DNA from: Caenorhabditis elegans | Lineage: Eukaryota; Nematoda; Chromadorea; Rhabditida; Rhabditidae | Length of the DNA stretch: 64,000 nt | Direction: 5' to 3' | Assembly (NCBI RefSeq): GCF_000002985.6 | Contig: NC_003281.10 | Coordinates: 4,464,001-4,528,000 of the forward strand | Shown: in pieces, positions 11,947-22,510 of the stretch | Layout: the number at the start of each line of letters is the position of its first letter | Position numbering within the stretch: the stretch's first letter is position 1 | Made by a program: the position numbers and the translations under genes | The notes under the pieces: model-generated | Told to the model about the DNA's origin: nothing | The model's input: only the letters and a program-made list of their open reading frames with translations | The model's database searches: none

Positions 11947-12814
11947 ATGGCGGTCGGAAAGAACAATAACAAGATGGGAAAGAAGGGAGGTAAGAAGAAG
12001 GCCGTGGATCCATTCTCCCGCAAGGAATGGTACGACATCAAGGCCCCAAACATGTTCAACACCCGCCAGGTAACGTTTTATTTTGTTTTATAATTCTATA
12101 AATGCTATTTTCAGGTTGGAAAGACCCTTATCAACAGAACCCAAGGAACTAAGATCGCTTCCGAAGGACTTAAGGGACGTGTCTTCGAGGTTTCACTCGG
12201 AGACTTGAACAACTCTGAGGCCGACTTCAGAAAGTTCAAGCTCATCGCTGAAGATGTCCAGGGAAAGAACGTTCTCACCAACTTCCACGCTATGTCGATG
12301 ACCCACGATAAGTTGTGCTCCATCGTCAAGAAGTGGCATACTCTCATCGAGGCCAACACCGCCGTCAAGACCACTGATGGATACACTCTCCGTGTCTTCG
12401 TTATCGCCTTCACCAAGAAGTCCGTCAACCAAGTCAAGAAGACTTCCTACACCAAGACATCCAAGATCCGCAAGATCCGTTCCGAGATGATCGGATGCAT
12501 CGAAAAGGAGGTATGTAGCAAAAAATAACTAATGAAAGAAAACAAATTTTTTATTGCAGGTCACCGGATGCGACCTTAAGGAGGTTGTCAGCAAGCTCAT
12601 CCCAGATTCCATCGGAAAAGATATTGAGAAGACCTGCTCCAAGCTCTACCCACTCCAAGAAGTCTACATCCGTAAGGTCAAGATCATCAAGAGACCAAAG
12701 GTTGATCTTGGACGTCTTCACGACTTGCACGGAGACTCCATCACCGTTGGAGCCGACGGTGAGAAGGTTGATCGCCCAGACGACTACGAGCCACCAGTCC
12801 AACAAGAAGTTTAA
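11947..12814 (+). CDS. rps-1: 40S ribosomal protein S1 (eS1, S3a)
   Basis: Three exons: 11947-12069, 12115-12510 and 12560-12814, giving 257 residues, the normal length for eS1/S3a. The product begins [18 protein letters not shown] and contains the conserved blocks [18 protein letters not shown] and [20 protein letters not shown]. It ends in an acidic tail with [11 protein letters not shown]. It belongs to the small ribosomal subunit platform. Codon use is strongly biased to C-ending codons (AAG, ATC, TCC, ACC), unlike its neighbours and typical of very highly expressed worm genes. Introns are ~45-50 nt. A TTTTCAG acceptor 28 bases upstream indicates trans-splicing. It is convergent with ins-17, 282 bp apart at the stops. 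Confidence 0.98.
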
Positions 12815-13096
12815 GTCTTATAATTTCATTGTTATGTCGCATTGCGATAAATGTTAAAATTAAAAAACTTCAAAAGTAACATACATCATATATATCTGAA
12901 AAATACAACTCAATTTTGTTAACGAAATATTTATGAGATCTAAACCCAACAAGCATGATTGGTGTGGACATACGGGATGGGATTGAGAGTGTCAAGCTGG
13001 CGCACGGTAGAACAAGATGATGGAAGATTCAGAGAAAAGAATTAGAAAATTGTTTTATTTGGAGTTCCAGTAAAGCGAGGGTAAAGTAGATCGTTT

Positions 13097-13521
13097 TTAT
13101 CCAAAAGGATTGCAGATTGCGAAAATGTCAGTGAATTCACATCCCGTCTCACAGCACATATTCATTGTCCGTCCCAAAAGGCTGCCACCGCCGTCGTTGT
13201 AGTTTTCTGAAACACTCCTGCGTCGACGGCGCATTGGGCAAATCAAGTTGAAAGCGTCAAGGAATGAGGCACCACCTGTAAAATAACGACTTTAGACATT
13301 GAATTCCTAGAAATTAGAGTTATTTTTTGAATCAAAAAGCTAACTTCTTTCTATAATTCCTAAAATGAATTACCTGGTGGGCATAATTTCAGCGAACCGT
13401 GTTTGGCACGTGGTGGTCGGATAGTGTCCCGAGTGATTGGAGCCGGTCTAGAAAACAGCCCGAATGCGGCTACAGCAGCCATCAAAGACAGTAAAAGGAG
13501 TACCCCTCTGGTCGAGAACAT
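13097..13521 (-). CDS. ins-17: Insulin-like peptide INS-17
   Basis: Two exons, 13521-13374 and 13275-13097, give 108 residues. The start MFSTRGVLLLLSLMAAVAAF is a signal peptide. The B-chain region holds C47 and C62 (KLCPPGGASFLDAFNLIC). A penta-arginine run R65-R69 is an obvious processing site. A short connecting segment follows. The A chain holds C90, C91, C95 and C104 in the canonical CC-x3-C-x8-C pattern (CCETGCEFTDIFAIC). This is a secreted ligand expected to act through the DAF-2 receptor; agonist or antagonist activity cannot be read from sequence. A TTTCAG acceptor at ~13573-13578 lies 51 bases upstream and the frame between is open, so an upstream start is not excluded. The ins-17 name comes from memory of the gene next to rps-1. 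Confidence 0.92.
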
Positions 13522-14396
13522 TTGGATCACAGATACTCGCTTATGCCAACCGCGAGAAGCGAGTAACCGATTCTGAAATTAAAGATTTTTATTAAATTTT
13601 AGTTTTTAGAATTATAAGTAATTGAGAATTGTAGCATAACTAGATCCAGAAAAGTATTGTACGTATTTAAAGAATTTTGCAAAATGGGCGGAGTTTGAAC
13701 ACAGATGACAGCGGGAAATTGAATTTTTTAGACTTGAGCTTTTCGAACACTTAAAGCTGTTGTTGTTTCTCACATGAAATTCTTCTCCCACAATGCAAAG
13801 AGAAGCGTTAATTTCCGGGTTGGCGGATCCATTTTTAAAATGTCTTAATCGAAAACTTGTGAACGTGAACGAATTTTTGGATGAAAAAAGAAAAAAAAGA
13901 AAGGAGAGAGAGAGAATTTTCAAAGCAAAAAAATACAACTTTTTCGTCCGTCTTCAGTGTTTTTAAACACAGAATAGAGAGTTGATTAGATGCCGGATGA
14001 CCAACACGTCATCTCTACAATTTTTTTTTCAAATCTCTTTTTAACCTAGTTTTTGATGTTAAAAAGCGAAGAAAAATAATGAAAATTTCAGATGTTTCAG
14101 GTTCAGAAGAAACTTTACTGCCGGATATTAACAGTTATTTTATTAATTTTCATAGTTTTTCCTATTATGGAGACGTAGAAAATTTCATTTTTTTAAATGG
14201 AGATGCAAGCGCGCTCCAATACCAAAGTAAAGTTGTTCGTGATTTTTTGTTATTTTCTTTCCGAAATTGATGAAATAAATTAAAATGAATTGTAAAAATT
14301 ATTTCGGCGTAAAATCATTGAAAACAGAGGAAAGTATAAGAAAAATACGAAAAATGTATGACAATTAACAAAATTTTGAATTCATGGCTTTGTCGC

Positions 14397-14470
14397 CAAA
14401 TACCTAACGAGACCCAGCTGTTAGAGGCGGAGCGTTTTGATTTGGCGTTAGAGCGCATTTGCATATTGTG
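14397..14470. repeat. Single arm of an ACCTAACGAGACCC-type element
   Basis: Contains TACCTAACGAGACCCAGCTG, then GGCGGAGCG and GAGCGCATTT. This matches the right arm of the complete inverted repeat at 34183-34388. I did not find a matching left arm nearby, so it looks like a solo or decayed copy. Confidence 0.6.
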
Positions 14471-15286
14471 TTCAAAATGCATTTTTAATGTGAATTTTGT
14501 GTTTCTACGATACCTAAATTGTGAACTACTAGAGAAAAAAGGAGGCGATTTACAAAATTTTTTCTGAAAATTCCGTAGAATTTTCTGAAGAAAAGCACTA
14601 AGAAATCCTTGAAATAAAAAAAAACGCAAGGACGTCATGATTTCCGAAGAGACCAAATAATAATAATTTCCCATGAGTTGCTTGTTTTTGCGTCCTGTTC
14701 ATTAATGATTCTTGCGATCTCGATTGGTGCGGAAGTTTCATGGGAACATAGATCAAATGTTTTCAAATGTTCAAATAATTCCAGTGCACATTTTACACAA
14801 TAATTTTGGAAAAGTTCTAAACTTTTTGAAAAATTGTAAAACAAGAAAACATAAAAGTAAAGTGAAAACTGGTGGGAAACTTGCATCTCGTTTATTATAT
14901 ACAAGCACTGTTTCTATGGCTTTTGTCGTAAAAGTTTTCAAAAGTTTTTCTGACAACTTTATGTGAATTTAGTAGTCGTTGGCAACATGGACACGTGGAT
15001 TTATACTTTTTTTGTAAGCATGGAAGTTTTGTCACATAAGTGGGAAAATTTTTCAGAACTGCAGTAATTCGTCAATTACCAAAAGGTTACCAATGGAAAT
15101 GAAAGCACAGAGATCGAAGTAATCCAAAAAATAATTTCACGAAATCGTACATTTTTGACATTTTCCGAAAATCCCTAGACGTCGAAAATCTCAAGAAAAT
15201 CTTTGGGATCTTTATTTAAATTTTTCAGATTAAAAAAAATGTACCACGGGCTTTCAAACTCTATAATTTATAAAACGGAAAAATGT

Positions 15287-16625
15287 CCGCCCCTGTGTCT
15301 ACAGGGTGGGCCAAAAGTATGGTAACACATGAAGCGCTCTTTTACATGAGCTTTTTGCGCGACGGCCACGTCATACGTACATTCTTCTATCGAATACTGA
15401 TAGCTGAATAAATTTCCTTCAATTTGACTCAAAATTTGTAATGTTTCCCAATAAGGTGCGATCTTTATCACCTCGACAATTTGGCGAACCCTTTCGAAAA
15501 AACGGTGATTTGGCACGCGGCACTTCCCACACAAACACACCTCCCACGCACGCCAATAATTTTGAGATGTATGATTTTTATGTTAAATTTAAAGTTAAAG
15601 AAGTGAAGAAGCGTTTTTAATTGTTTTTGTAGCATATAAAAATTTTCTCTGTCGACACTGGCGCCTAGCAAGAACCTTTGAATATTTCATGAATTCAACT
15701 TTGCGAAATTGACTCAGTTTTTTTGGTTTCGCAAGGCGTAACGACCCACAAAATCATCCGAGCTCAATTTTCTAAAAAACTTCTGGAAAGTCAGGTCAAA
15801 ACGTCTCGAAAAATACTAAAATGAATTTTTCTGCATACTGCTACTCGCCGCTCACATCCATCTTTCTGGCGACTATGACATTCAAGACTTAACCTACTGC
15901 CGCAGTCCATGACAGAAATACCGTGATAGAAATTATTTGGATTTTTGTTTTTAAAGAATCTCTAGACCAAGAGCATTCTTTGAACTATAAAAACTTGTAA
16001 GACACTTGATGGATTCCTCGAGAAAAATGTAGAAATCTCGCAGAATGCCGACTTGCGTGCCATAAAGGTCGTGATCTCAAAAGTTCTGAAGGCCTGCAGC
16101 GATGCGGATGGGAATATTTTGAAAATTCAAAACGTTCATCTGGTCAGTATTTTATGGAGAACAAAACTTGTACAAATTGATGTAATAACTCTCTCCACTA
16201 GTAAAGTTATAGAGCTGCAAACGTGTTACCATACTTTTGGCCCACCCTGTATTTACGCAGCTCGTGTACTCTCTGAGAAGAAGTTGTAATTTAAATTTTG
16301 ATAGGATTTTACAGTTTTCTTAATAAAGTTTTTGATTTTTAACATTTTATATACTGCTTCAGAGAAAGTTCTATATATATTTTTCGGAAAACTACTGGAA
16401 AAATATTCCTGTTGAAACATTTTTGGTATTTTTAAAATTTTAAATGTATCGATTTGCACCGAAAGCCGAGAATCAAAATACAATTTTAATATTAAATACA
16501 AAAATCGCTAAGAAAAATGCTTCAAAGTGAAGAATTTTAGTAAAAAACTGAATACCCTGTGAAAAATAAATACACACTTCTCCTCGGGGAGTACACTAGC
16601 TCCGTAAATCGACACAGGGCCGAAC
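15287..16625. repeat. Older inverted-repeat element, split by a mariner-like insertion
   Basis: The left arm begins TCCGCCCCTGTGTCTA at 15287-15301 and resumes after the insert as TTTACGCAGCTCGTGTACTC at 16252. The right arm at ~16570-16625 is its reverse complement (ACTTCTCCTCGGGGAGTACAC ... CGTAAATCGACACAGGGC). Removing the 950-bp insert leaves an element of roughly 390 bp with ~47-bp terminal arms. A related intact copy sits at 31043-31244. Confidence 0.75.
15300..16251. mobile_element. Non-autonomous mariner-like transposon with TA target duplication
   Basis: Perfect 27-bp terminal inverted repeats lie at 15302-15328 and 16223-16249. They begin CAGGGTGGGCCAAAAGTATG and end GGTAACAC. Both sides are flanked by TA (15300-15301 and 16250-16251), the target duplication of Tc1/mariner elements. 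The ~900-bp interior holds only short open frames with no DD34D/E-type transposase, so the copy is non-autonomous. Identical TIRs suggest it moved more recently than the element it interrupts. Confidence 0.85.
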
Positions 16626-17389
16626 GTATGACGTCATGCAAGTTTTCAATAAAATGTAGTGTATAGATTTGCGTTATAGTGTTTGCACAGTTCAATGGAG
16701 CGCCCTTTCTTGACAGAAAATATTTGAAATTCATTTTTCAAAATTGAAACTGAGTCATCAGAACAATGCGGAAAGAAAATGAGACTAATAGCCACTTACG
16801 ACGTGTTCCCAGTCAAAAGAAAAATGTGAAAACAAGAAGAAAACTGGGTAGGCGGAGTAGGAGAAGGAAATATTCAATTTTTTGTTATACTTGTGCAAAG
16901 TGGACGTCCGGAGAAGGAAAATGTAATCGAAAAGTTTCGTTTTCTTGGCAAAATACAATTTTTATTGTTGTTGTTCCACATCAATTTTTCTCATCATATG
17001 GTACAACTTTTTCAAATTGAGGAGGATATGACATCACTTGGAAAAAGTTCAATTCGAGCATCTGACGGCACAAAAATTGTTTTTTTTTACTGAAAAAAAT
17101 TTGGCAAAGATAAACTAGAATCGATCTGAAGTAAACATTTTTTCGAGAAATGTATAGAAATTTCATATGTTTGAAAAATATTTAGAATACAACTTACAGA
17201 AAAAACATATTTTGGCAGGCTAAAAACATTTCAAAAAATTATTTCAGAAGTTTTACTATGATATGCTGATATTTTAAACCATGGAAATATGTTCAAGTAA
17301 TGTGCACAGTGATCATAATAGATGCCTAGAGAAGTTTACAGTTTATTTCAAATAGATCTTGCGACTATTTGTAGTTTTCCGAACATTTT

Positions 17390-17880
17390 TTTATTATTTT
17401 CAATAAAGGAGCGAAAACTTAGTTTTCACTTATCATAATTCTGGAAGTCGACCAAAAAAATGCTCTACGATTTTTTTTTAATTGATTACGTTTCCATTGT
17501 TTGTATTCAAAAACTGTAGGGGTTCGAACCTCTAGATTTCATTCAAAAAATCACTTTTTGTAAAATTTGGCAGTTTACCAAAATTGACTGAAAATTTTTA
17601 AAAATCTAAATATTTTTGCTCCGCATTAAAAAACAACGAACTCTCCAAAAAATCCAAAATTGTATCATAAACTTTTTCCTCGCAGCGATACTGAATAAAT
17701 ATTTTTGCGTTTGTGTTAAAAGTACAAAGTTACGATTTTTGGTTAAGTTCTTGGAAAATTTATTGTTTGATTTAGATTTGATTATACTATTTTCTCTTTT
17801 AAAAGAAAATTATGCTTCCTGGTATTAATCTAACTTTTATACTTTTAGAGAACTGGACTTTTTGGACAAAACAATTTTAT
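17390..17880. repeat. Diverged dispersed repeat, copy 1
   Basis: AT-rich sequence sharing ordered words with 54640-54960 and in part with 59090-59310: AGTTTTC, TCTGGAAGTCGACC, AAATTTGGCAGTTTACC and GACTGAAAATTTTTAAAA. Similarity is visible but heavily decayed, and boundaries are approximate. Confidence 0.4.
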
Positions 17881-18100
17881 TTTCCAAAAAAAAAAAAGAT
17901 TCTGAGTAAATATAATTTTTGGTGATCTTTTTTGTTGCAAAATACAAAAAATTACGTCATATTCAAAAATTCCGGGATAAATAGAAATATGAGCTAATGT
18001 GGGAACATAACTCAGTTTGAAATGTAGTCTTGCAGATTGTGGTTGTGCAAATTTTAAAATATGACGTCATATCGTTTTAAAAACGGTAAAACTATTTGAA

Positions 18101-18138
18101 TTTATTTATTTTATTTATTTATTTATTTATTTATTTAA
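18101..18138. repeat. (TTTA)n microsatellite
   Basis: About nine TTTA units with one irregular unit, read directly from the sequence. Confidence 0.9.
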
Positions 18139-18829
18139 TACGATTCCATACGAATCGTGTCATAAGAGAAAATAATACACATAAAATCAAATACATATTA
18201 CAATAAATCAATAATTTCAAAACAAACTTTGTTTAAAAAAACATCTAAAACTCGAGTTCTTGTTTTTTTTGCTCATAAAACGAAAAAATTATTTTTCAGC
18301 TATCTAAATAAGTGATTATTTTTTAAAATTAAAGGCTTTTTTTTCAATAAAAACCTTTAATTCTTTAGGAAATTCCAGAAAAAAACTTAAAAACTGGAAC
18401 TTGTAGAAGTTGCCAGAAATCAAGACGCTCTCAAACTAAATTAGAGCTCAAGTTGTCTAGACCGTCTAGACCTATTTGCAATTTATTAAAGCATCAGAAA
18501 ATCTTTTTCAAAGTTTGAAATAATGAATAAAGTTAGAAGTATTGTGCCAAGTGGCGCTTTATTTATTTTTTCTAAGAAAATGAGAGATTTAACGAGTCAG
18601 CAACAAATGAGATGTATACCCAAAATCTTATTCTCGGGTTCTGCGGCGAACAAAACAACTACAGAACCTATAGTTTTCAATTTGTTAAAACATTTTAAAG
18701 TGGTTTGAACAATTTTTAACTAAAAAAAACAAAAAAAATTGATGAAAACGGGAAAATAAAAGAGATACTGTAGTTGGAAAGTTTTAGCCGTGGTAGGACC
18801 AATTTTATTATATTTTCTCAATATATTCT

Positions 18830-18994
18830 ATGTCACAAACACCGAATTCAGAAGAAAACAGTCCTTACAAAGGGAAAATTCGTCATTCTAAGAAAATTAG
18901 GATACAAAATAGGATAACTCAAAGTGTGAAGATGAAGAATATGATGAGGGAGAATAAAGAAAGGAAACATGAATATTTAATAAGAGAAAATTAA
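18830..18994 (+). CDS. Possible small ORF, 54 residues, unproven
   Basis: An ATG-to-stop frame of 54 codons, starting MSQTPNSEENSPYKGK and rich in Lys, Arg and Glu. An AATAAA hexamer overlaps the stop (18994-18999). A TTTTAG acceptor-like site lies upstream near 18787. I recognise no family. An ORF of this length is common by chance in AT-rich DNA, so this is a candidate only. Confidence 0.15.
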   Translation: MSQTPNSEENSPYKGKIRHSKKIRIQNRITQSVKMKNMMRENKERKHEYLIREN

Positions 18995-19016
18995 ATAAAA
19001 AAGGTTTAAATTGTCT

Positions 19017-19112
19017 TTATAAGTGAGTAAAAGTGGAAAAAGCTTCAACTTCTTCGTCTTCTTCTTGAGTTTCTTCAAAGTTAGAGTCTTCTAATTGGAG
19101 CTCAACGCGCAT
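19017..19112 (-). CDS. Possible acidic small ORF or exon remnant, unproven
   Basis: A 31-codon frame beginning MRVELQLEDSNFEETQ and continuing in a Glu-rich run. It stops at 19017, only 22 bp from the convergent small ORF on the other strand. Local composition is less AT-rich than the surroundings. It could be a short secreted-less peptide, a terminal exon of an unseen gene, a fossil, or chance. Confidence 0.15.
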   Translation of the reverse strand: MRVELQLEDSNFEETQEEDEEVEAFSTFTHL

Positions 19113-19627
19113 CCGTTTGAAGCTCTCTCAAGCATCCGCCAATTTACAACAAAGAGAGATGCCCGCGCTATCTGGGATGGGAAGAAATAGTGTTGGATTG
19201 AGAGAGACGCAGACAAGATCAGATGACGTGACAATGTGAATAGACAAATGATTACAGTAGGGGTTAGAGGCAGAGAAACTCAGGAAAAACTAACTGAATC
19301 ACTTCCTGAATTACAAATTTTATTTCTCATCTTTTATTTTTTGCTGCTTTGCCGCCTTTTTTGTTGATATTTTAGAGATTTTTCAAGCATATATTAGCTC
19401 CCAAGGGAAATTTGAAACGTTCGATTAAAATCTAGGATCACGGAGCATTATTTTTGCACGTTCTTTAGAATGAAAAAGTACAAAAATAACTAGATTCTGA
19501 TTGAACATTGATAATCTGAAATTCATTCGTTTAGGGCATTATAAAATTTTTAAAAGCTAGAAGCCTCGCTAAATTGCATATTTTCAAACTGGCGTATCTT
19601 GAAAAATTATCTTGAAAAAAAAACAAA

Positions 19628-21860
19628 TTGATCAAAAATATTTTTTCTTTTTTCAGCAAAGATTTCATTACAAAATACAAGTTACATGTTGAGTTTCACA
19701 GAGTCAAAGACATGTTACCAAAAGTCACCAAAAACTTGCAGAACTTTTTTATTGTATCTGTCGTAACCCAATATCTATTGAAATTCGGAACAAGAATTTT
19801 GTTGAACAGTGATTGAAAAATATTTGGCAACATTTTATCAATTTTAGGTTTTTTGATATTTCCATGTTTAGCCAAGTTACAGACCTTTTTTCGAAAAAAT
19901 CCAATTTCGCCAATAAATCTCTTCATTTCCAACGTAGAAACTTGAAATTTGGAAGAAACATCATCATTTTCATTACTCTATCAGGTTCCATTAAAAAATT
20001 TCAAAAAACCATGTTCATCTCGAAAATCGTCATCCGCTCCGAAAAACGAAATCGGACTTTTGCTTCCGGAAAATGACAAAAAATGAAATTGAGATATTGG
20101 GGTCGAAATATGTATTTTTAGAATGCTGAGAACACTTCATTTACGAATTTCATGTTCATTTCTCATGAATTATGGTTTCAAACGACCTGAAATTAAAGCC
20201 TGAACCTAAAATCATTCTCACGTGACATTTTTTTCAACAGGGAAGCCGATCAGCTCAATTGTTCTAAGCTTTCTAAATTTATAAATGTCACGTGATAATG
20301 AATTTAGGTTCAGGCTTTAATTTCAGGTCGTTTGAAACCATAATTCATGAGAAATGAACATGAAATTCGTAAATGGCATGTTCTCAGCTTTCTAAAAATA
20401 TATTTTTCGACTCCAATATCTCAATTTTATTTTTTGTCATTTTCCGGAATGCAAAAGTCCGTCTCGAGGCGTCGCCCAAGTCTCACCCAAGTCTTGCCTA
20501 TTTCTTACCCAATTTATACCTGTGTGTTGAACTTTGATCGCATTACCCGTTGTGCCGAAGTCTTACCTGCTGAGCCATGATGGTCGCGCGGAACGATGCA
20601 CACTAGTAATAATATATAGTACCAGCCGTGGACCGCACCTACGGCGCGCCCCCGACTTTTTTGAGAAAACACATTAGATATACGGTGTCTATCGCGGACC
20701 TCGATCGATGTCTGCTGCGCATTTAGCATAAGGTTTCCCAAAATTTCGTTGCTCTGATCAGAGATCAAACTACATAGGGACAGAAGGACACGCGCTTTAT
20801 ATATAGTAAATGATAATATATAGTACTCATACTCTAATAAATATTTATTGGGGAAGTATCAGACATATCTGATTGATACGGTATTCTCACATACCTTATT
20901 TCATTCGTTTTCAAGTGTGCTCTCTAAGGGTTCTAAGTTCAGAATTTACAGAATTACAGTAATTCATGTTTGTTTCATGTCTTTCAATAACGGTCAATTT
21001 TATAAGAGTTTACATTTCAAAGGAACAGTTCAGTCTTAGAAAAATTCGATCCATTGGATTGACTGTCTATTATTTTACTATTGGACTTATTAGGAATCAT
21101 CTTGAAGATACCTTTTCTTTCTTTTTATTTTTAGATAAATTATATGGTTTATTAGACAAAATGGCAATAAAAATCAAACTTTGTTCGTACATTTTTAAAC
21201 AAAGTTAGCCACCAGAGAAAAATGTTTAGAATTGGCCTTTGAAGGGACAAGTTTTCCAGTCAATACTTTCAATTACATTGAAATTCTTCTATTTTAAATA
21301 CAAATTACTCAAAAGACAAAGTGTCGATTTACGCTAAACATTGCGCATGCGGGATTTCGGAACCTTGTTCGTTCTTTACATCTGCAGACTTGGGTAAGAA
21401 GTTGGCAAAACTTGGCTAAGGCTTGGGTACGACTCGGGTGAGGGAGTTTACACTAGAATTGTTGAAGTTGGGTAAGACTTTGGCAAACTTTGGGTTAGAA
21501 GTTGGCAAAAGTTGGGTAAGAAGCTGAAAAGGCCCAAACTTGGGGAAGAAGTTGCCGGGAATTGCCGAGTTGGAAATGAAGAGATTTATTGGCGAAATTG
21601 GATTTTTTCAAAAAAAAGGTCTGTAACTTGGCTAAACATGGAAATATCAAAAAAACTAAAAATGATAAATGTTGCCAAATATTTTTCAATCACTATTCAA
21701 TAAAATTTTTCTTGTGATATCCAATGGTTGTTGGGTTATAACAGGTACAACAAAAAAGTTCAGAAAGTTTTTGGTGACTTTTGGTAAAATGTATTTGACT
21801 CTGTGCAACTCAACATATAACTTCTATTTTGAAATAAAAATAATTCGAAAGAAATAATTT
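19628..21860. repeat. Large composite inverted repeat (~300-bp arms)
   Basis: The left arm at ~19628-19935 is the reverse complement of the right arm at ~21571-21860, with mismatches scattered throughout. Shared words include GTCACCAAAAACTT, ATTGAAAAATATTTGGCAACA, TTTCCATGTTTAGCCAAGTT and TTCGCCAATAAATCTCTTCA. The interior holds a second palindrome (20053-20462) and CTTGGGTAAG-like units that appear in opposite orientations at ~20470-20515 and 21385-21560. It resembles a decayed non-autonomous DNA transposon. I cannot name the family. Confidence 0.75.
20053..20462. repeat. Near-perfect 410-bp palindrome inside the composite repeat
   Basis: Arms of about 175-185 bp (20053-20237 and 20286-20462) pair nearly base for base, from CGGACTTTTGC at the outer end to AATGTCACGTGA at the loop. 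Shared blocks include TTTCAAACGACCTGAAATTA and TTCATGAGAAATGAACATGA. The loop is ~50 bp. A transcript would form a long double-stranded hairpin. Confidence 0.9.
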
Positions 21861-22423
21861 TTAATCAATATAGAAATTGTTTTCTGTTACGAGACACTAC
21901 TCCAAATTTAAGCCTTTGAAAATCGTTTCTGTGACTTTTGCTGCATAGTACATACGTTCCGCAATTTGCACAGTAACTTTTTTTTGTTCAAAACTAAAAT
22001 TAAGGAACTATACAAAACAAGGAATATAGAAATGAAAGAAAGAAAATATCCAATTTCATATTGAATCTTCATTTTTCTTTAAATCCCTGGTCTTTGCGGT
22101 GTGGAGAAGACGGAAGGACCGACCAATTAAATAGCGGAATCTGATGTCATTATTTCTTGTTTTTAAATTTTAGAATTTCAACCTTCATGCTCGAACTTAT
22201 TCGTATAAATGAAGTGTTTGCTAAATTAAATTTTAAAAAAAACTTCAAATTTTAATATTGAATTTAAGCTATAAAAAGCCAATGAAAAGTGTTGCAAAAT
22301 AAATTATAGAAATAAGAAATTGCCTTTGAGCCCAAAACTTGCTAATAAAATATTGTAGAGATAATAAAATATCAAATTGAATAGAAGGGCAGGCAGGCAT
22401 AAGGCAGGTATGAGCGCCTGGAG

Positions 22424-22510
22424 CAGTCATATAACCTGACAAGTTCTGATTCTAGTCTTTTCAGTCATATAACCTGACAAGTTATATGTCGGAAAAGACT
22501 AGAATCAGAA
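22424..22510. repeat. Hairpin with internal direct repeat
   Basis: A perfect 18-bp inverted repeat (TTCTGATTCTAGTCTTTT at 22444-22461; reverse complement at 22493-22510). Overlapping it, the 22-mer CAGTCATATAACCTGACAAG-TT occurs twice (22424-22445 and 22462-22483). A nested CATATAAC/GTTATATG stem lies in the loop. Confidence 0.85.

Noticed and set aside
15268..16289. Open frames containing CYHTFGPPC on both sides of the mariner-like element
   Set aside because: The shared peptide is just the terminal inverted repeat translated; no transposase motif is present.
17516..17535. Possible tRNA T-arm (GGGGTTCGAACCTC)
   Set aside because: No acceptor, D or anticodon stems can be built around it.
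20514..20830. Helitron-like end (TATATATAGTA) near less AT-rich sequence
   Set aside because: No convincing 5' TC end or 3' hairpin-CTRR pair; left as part of the composite repeat.
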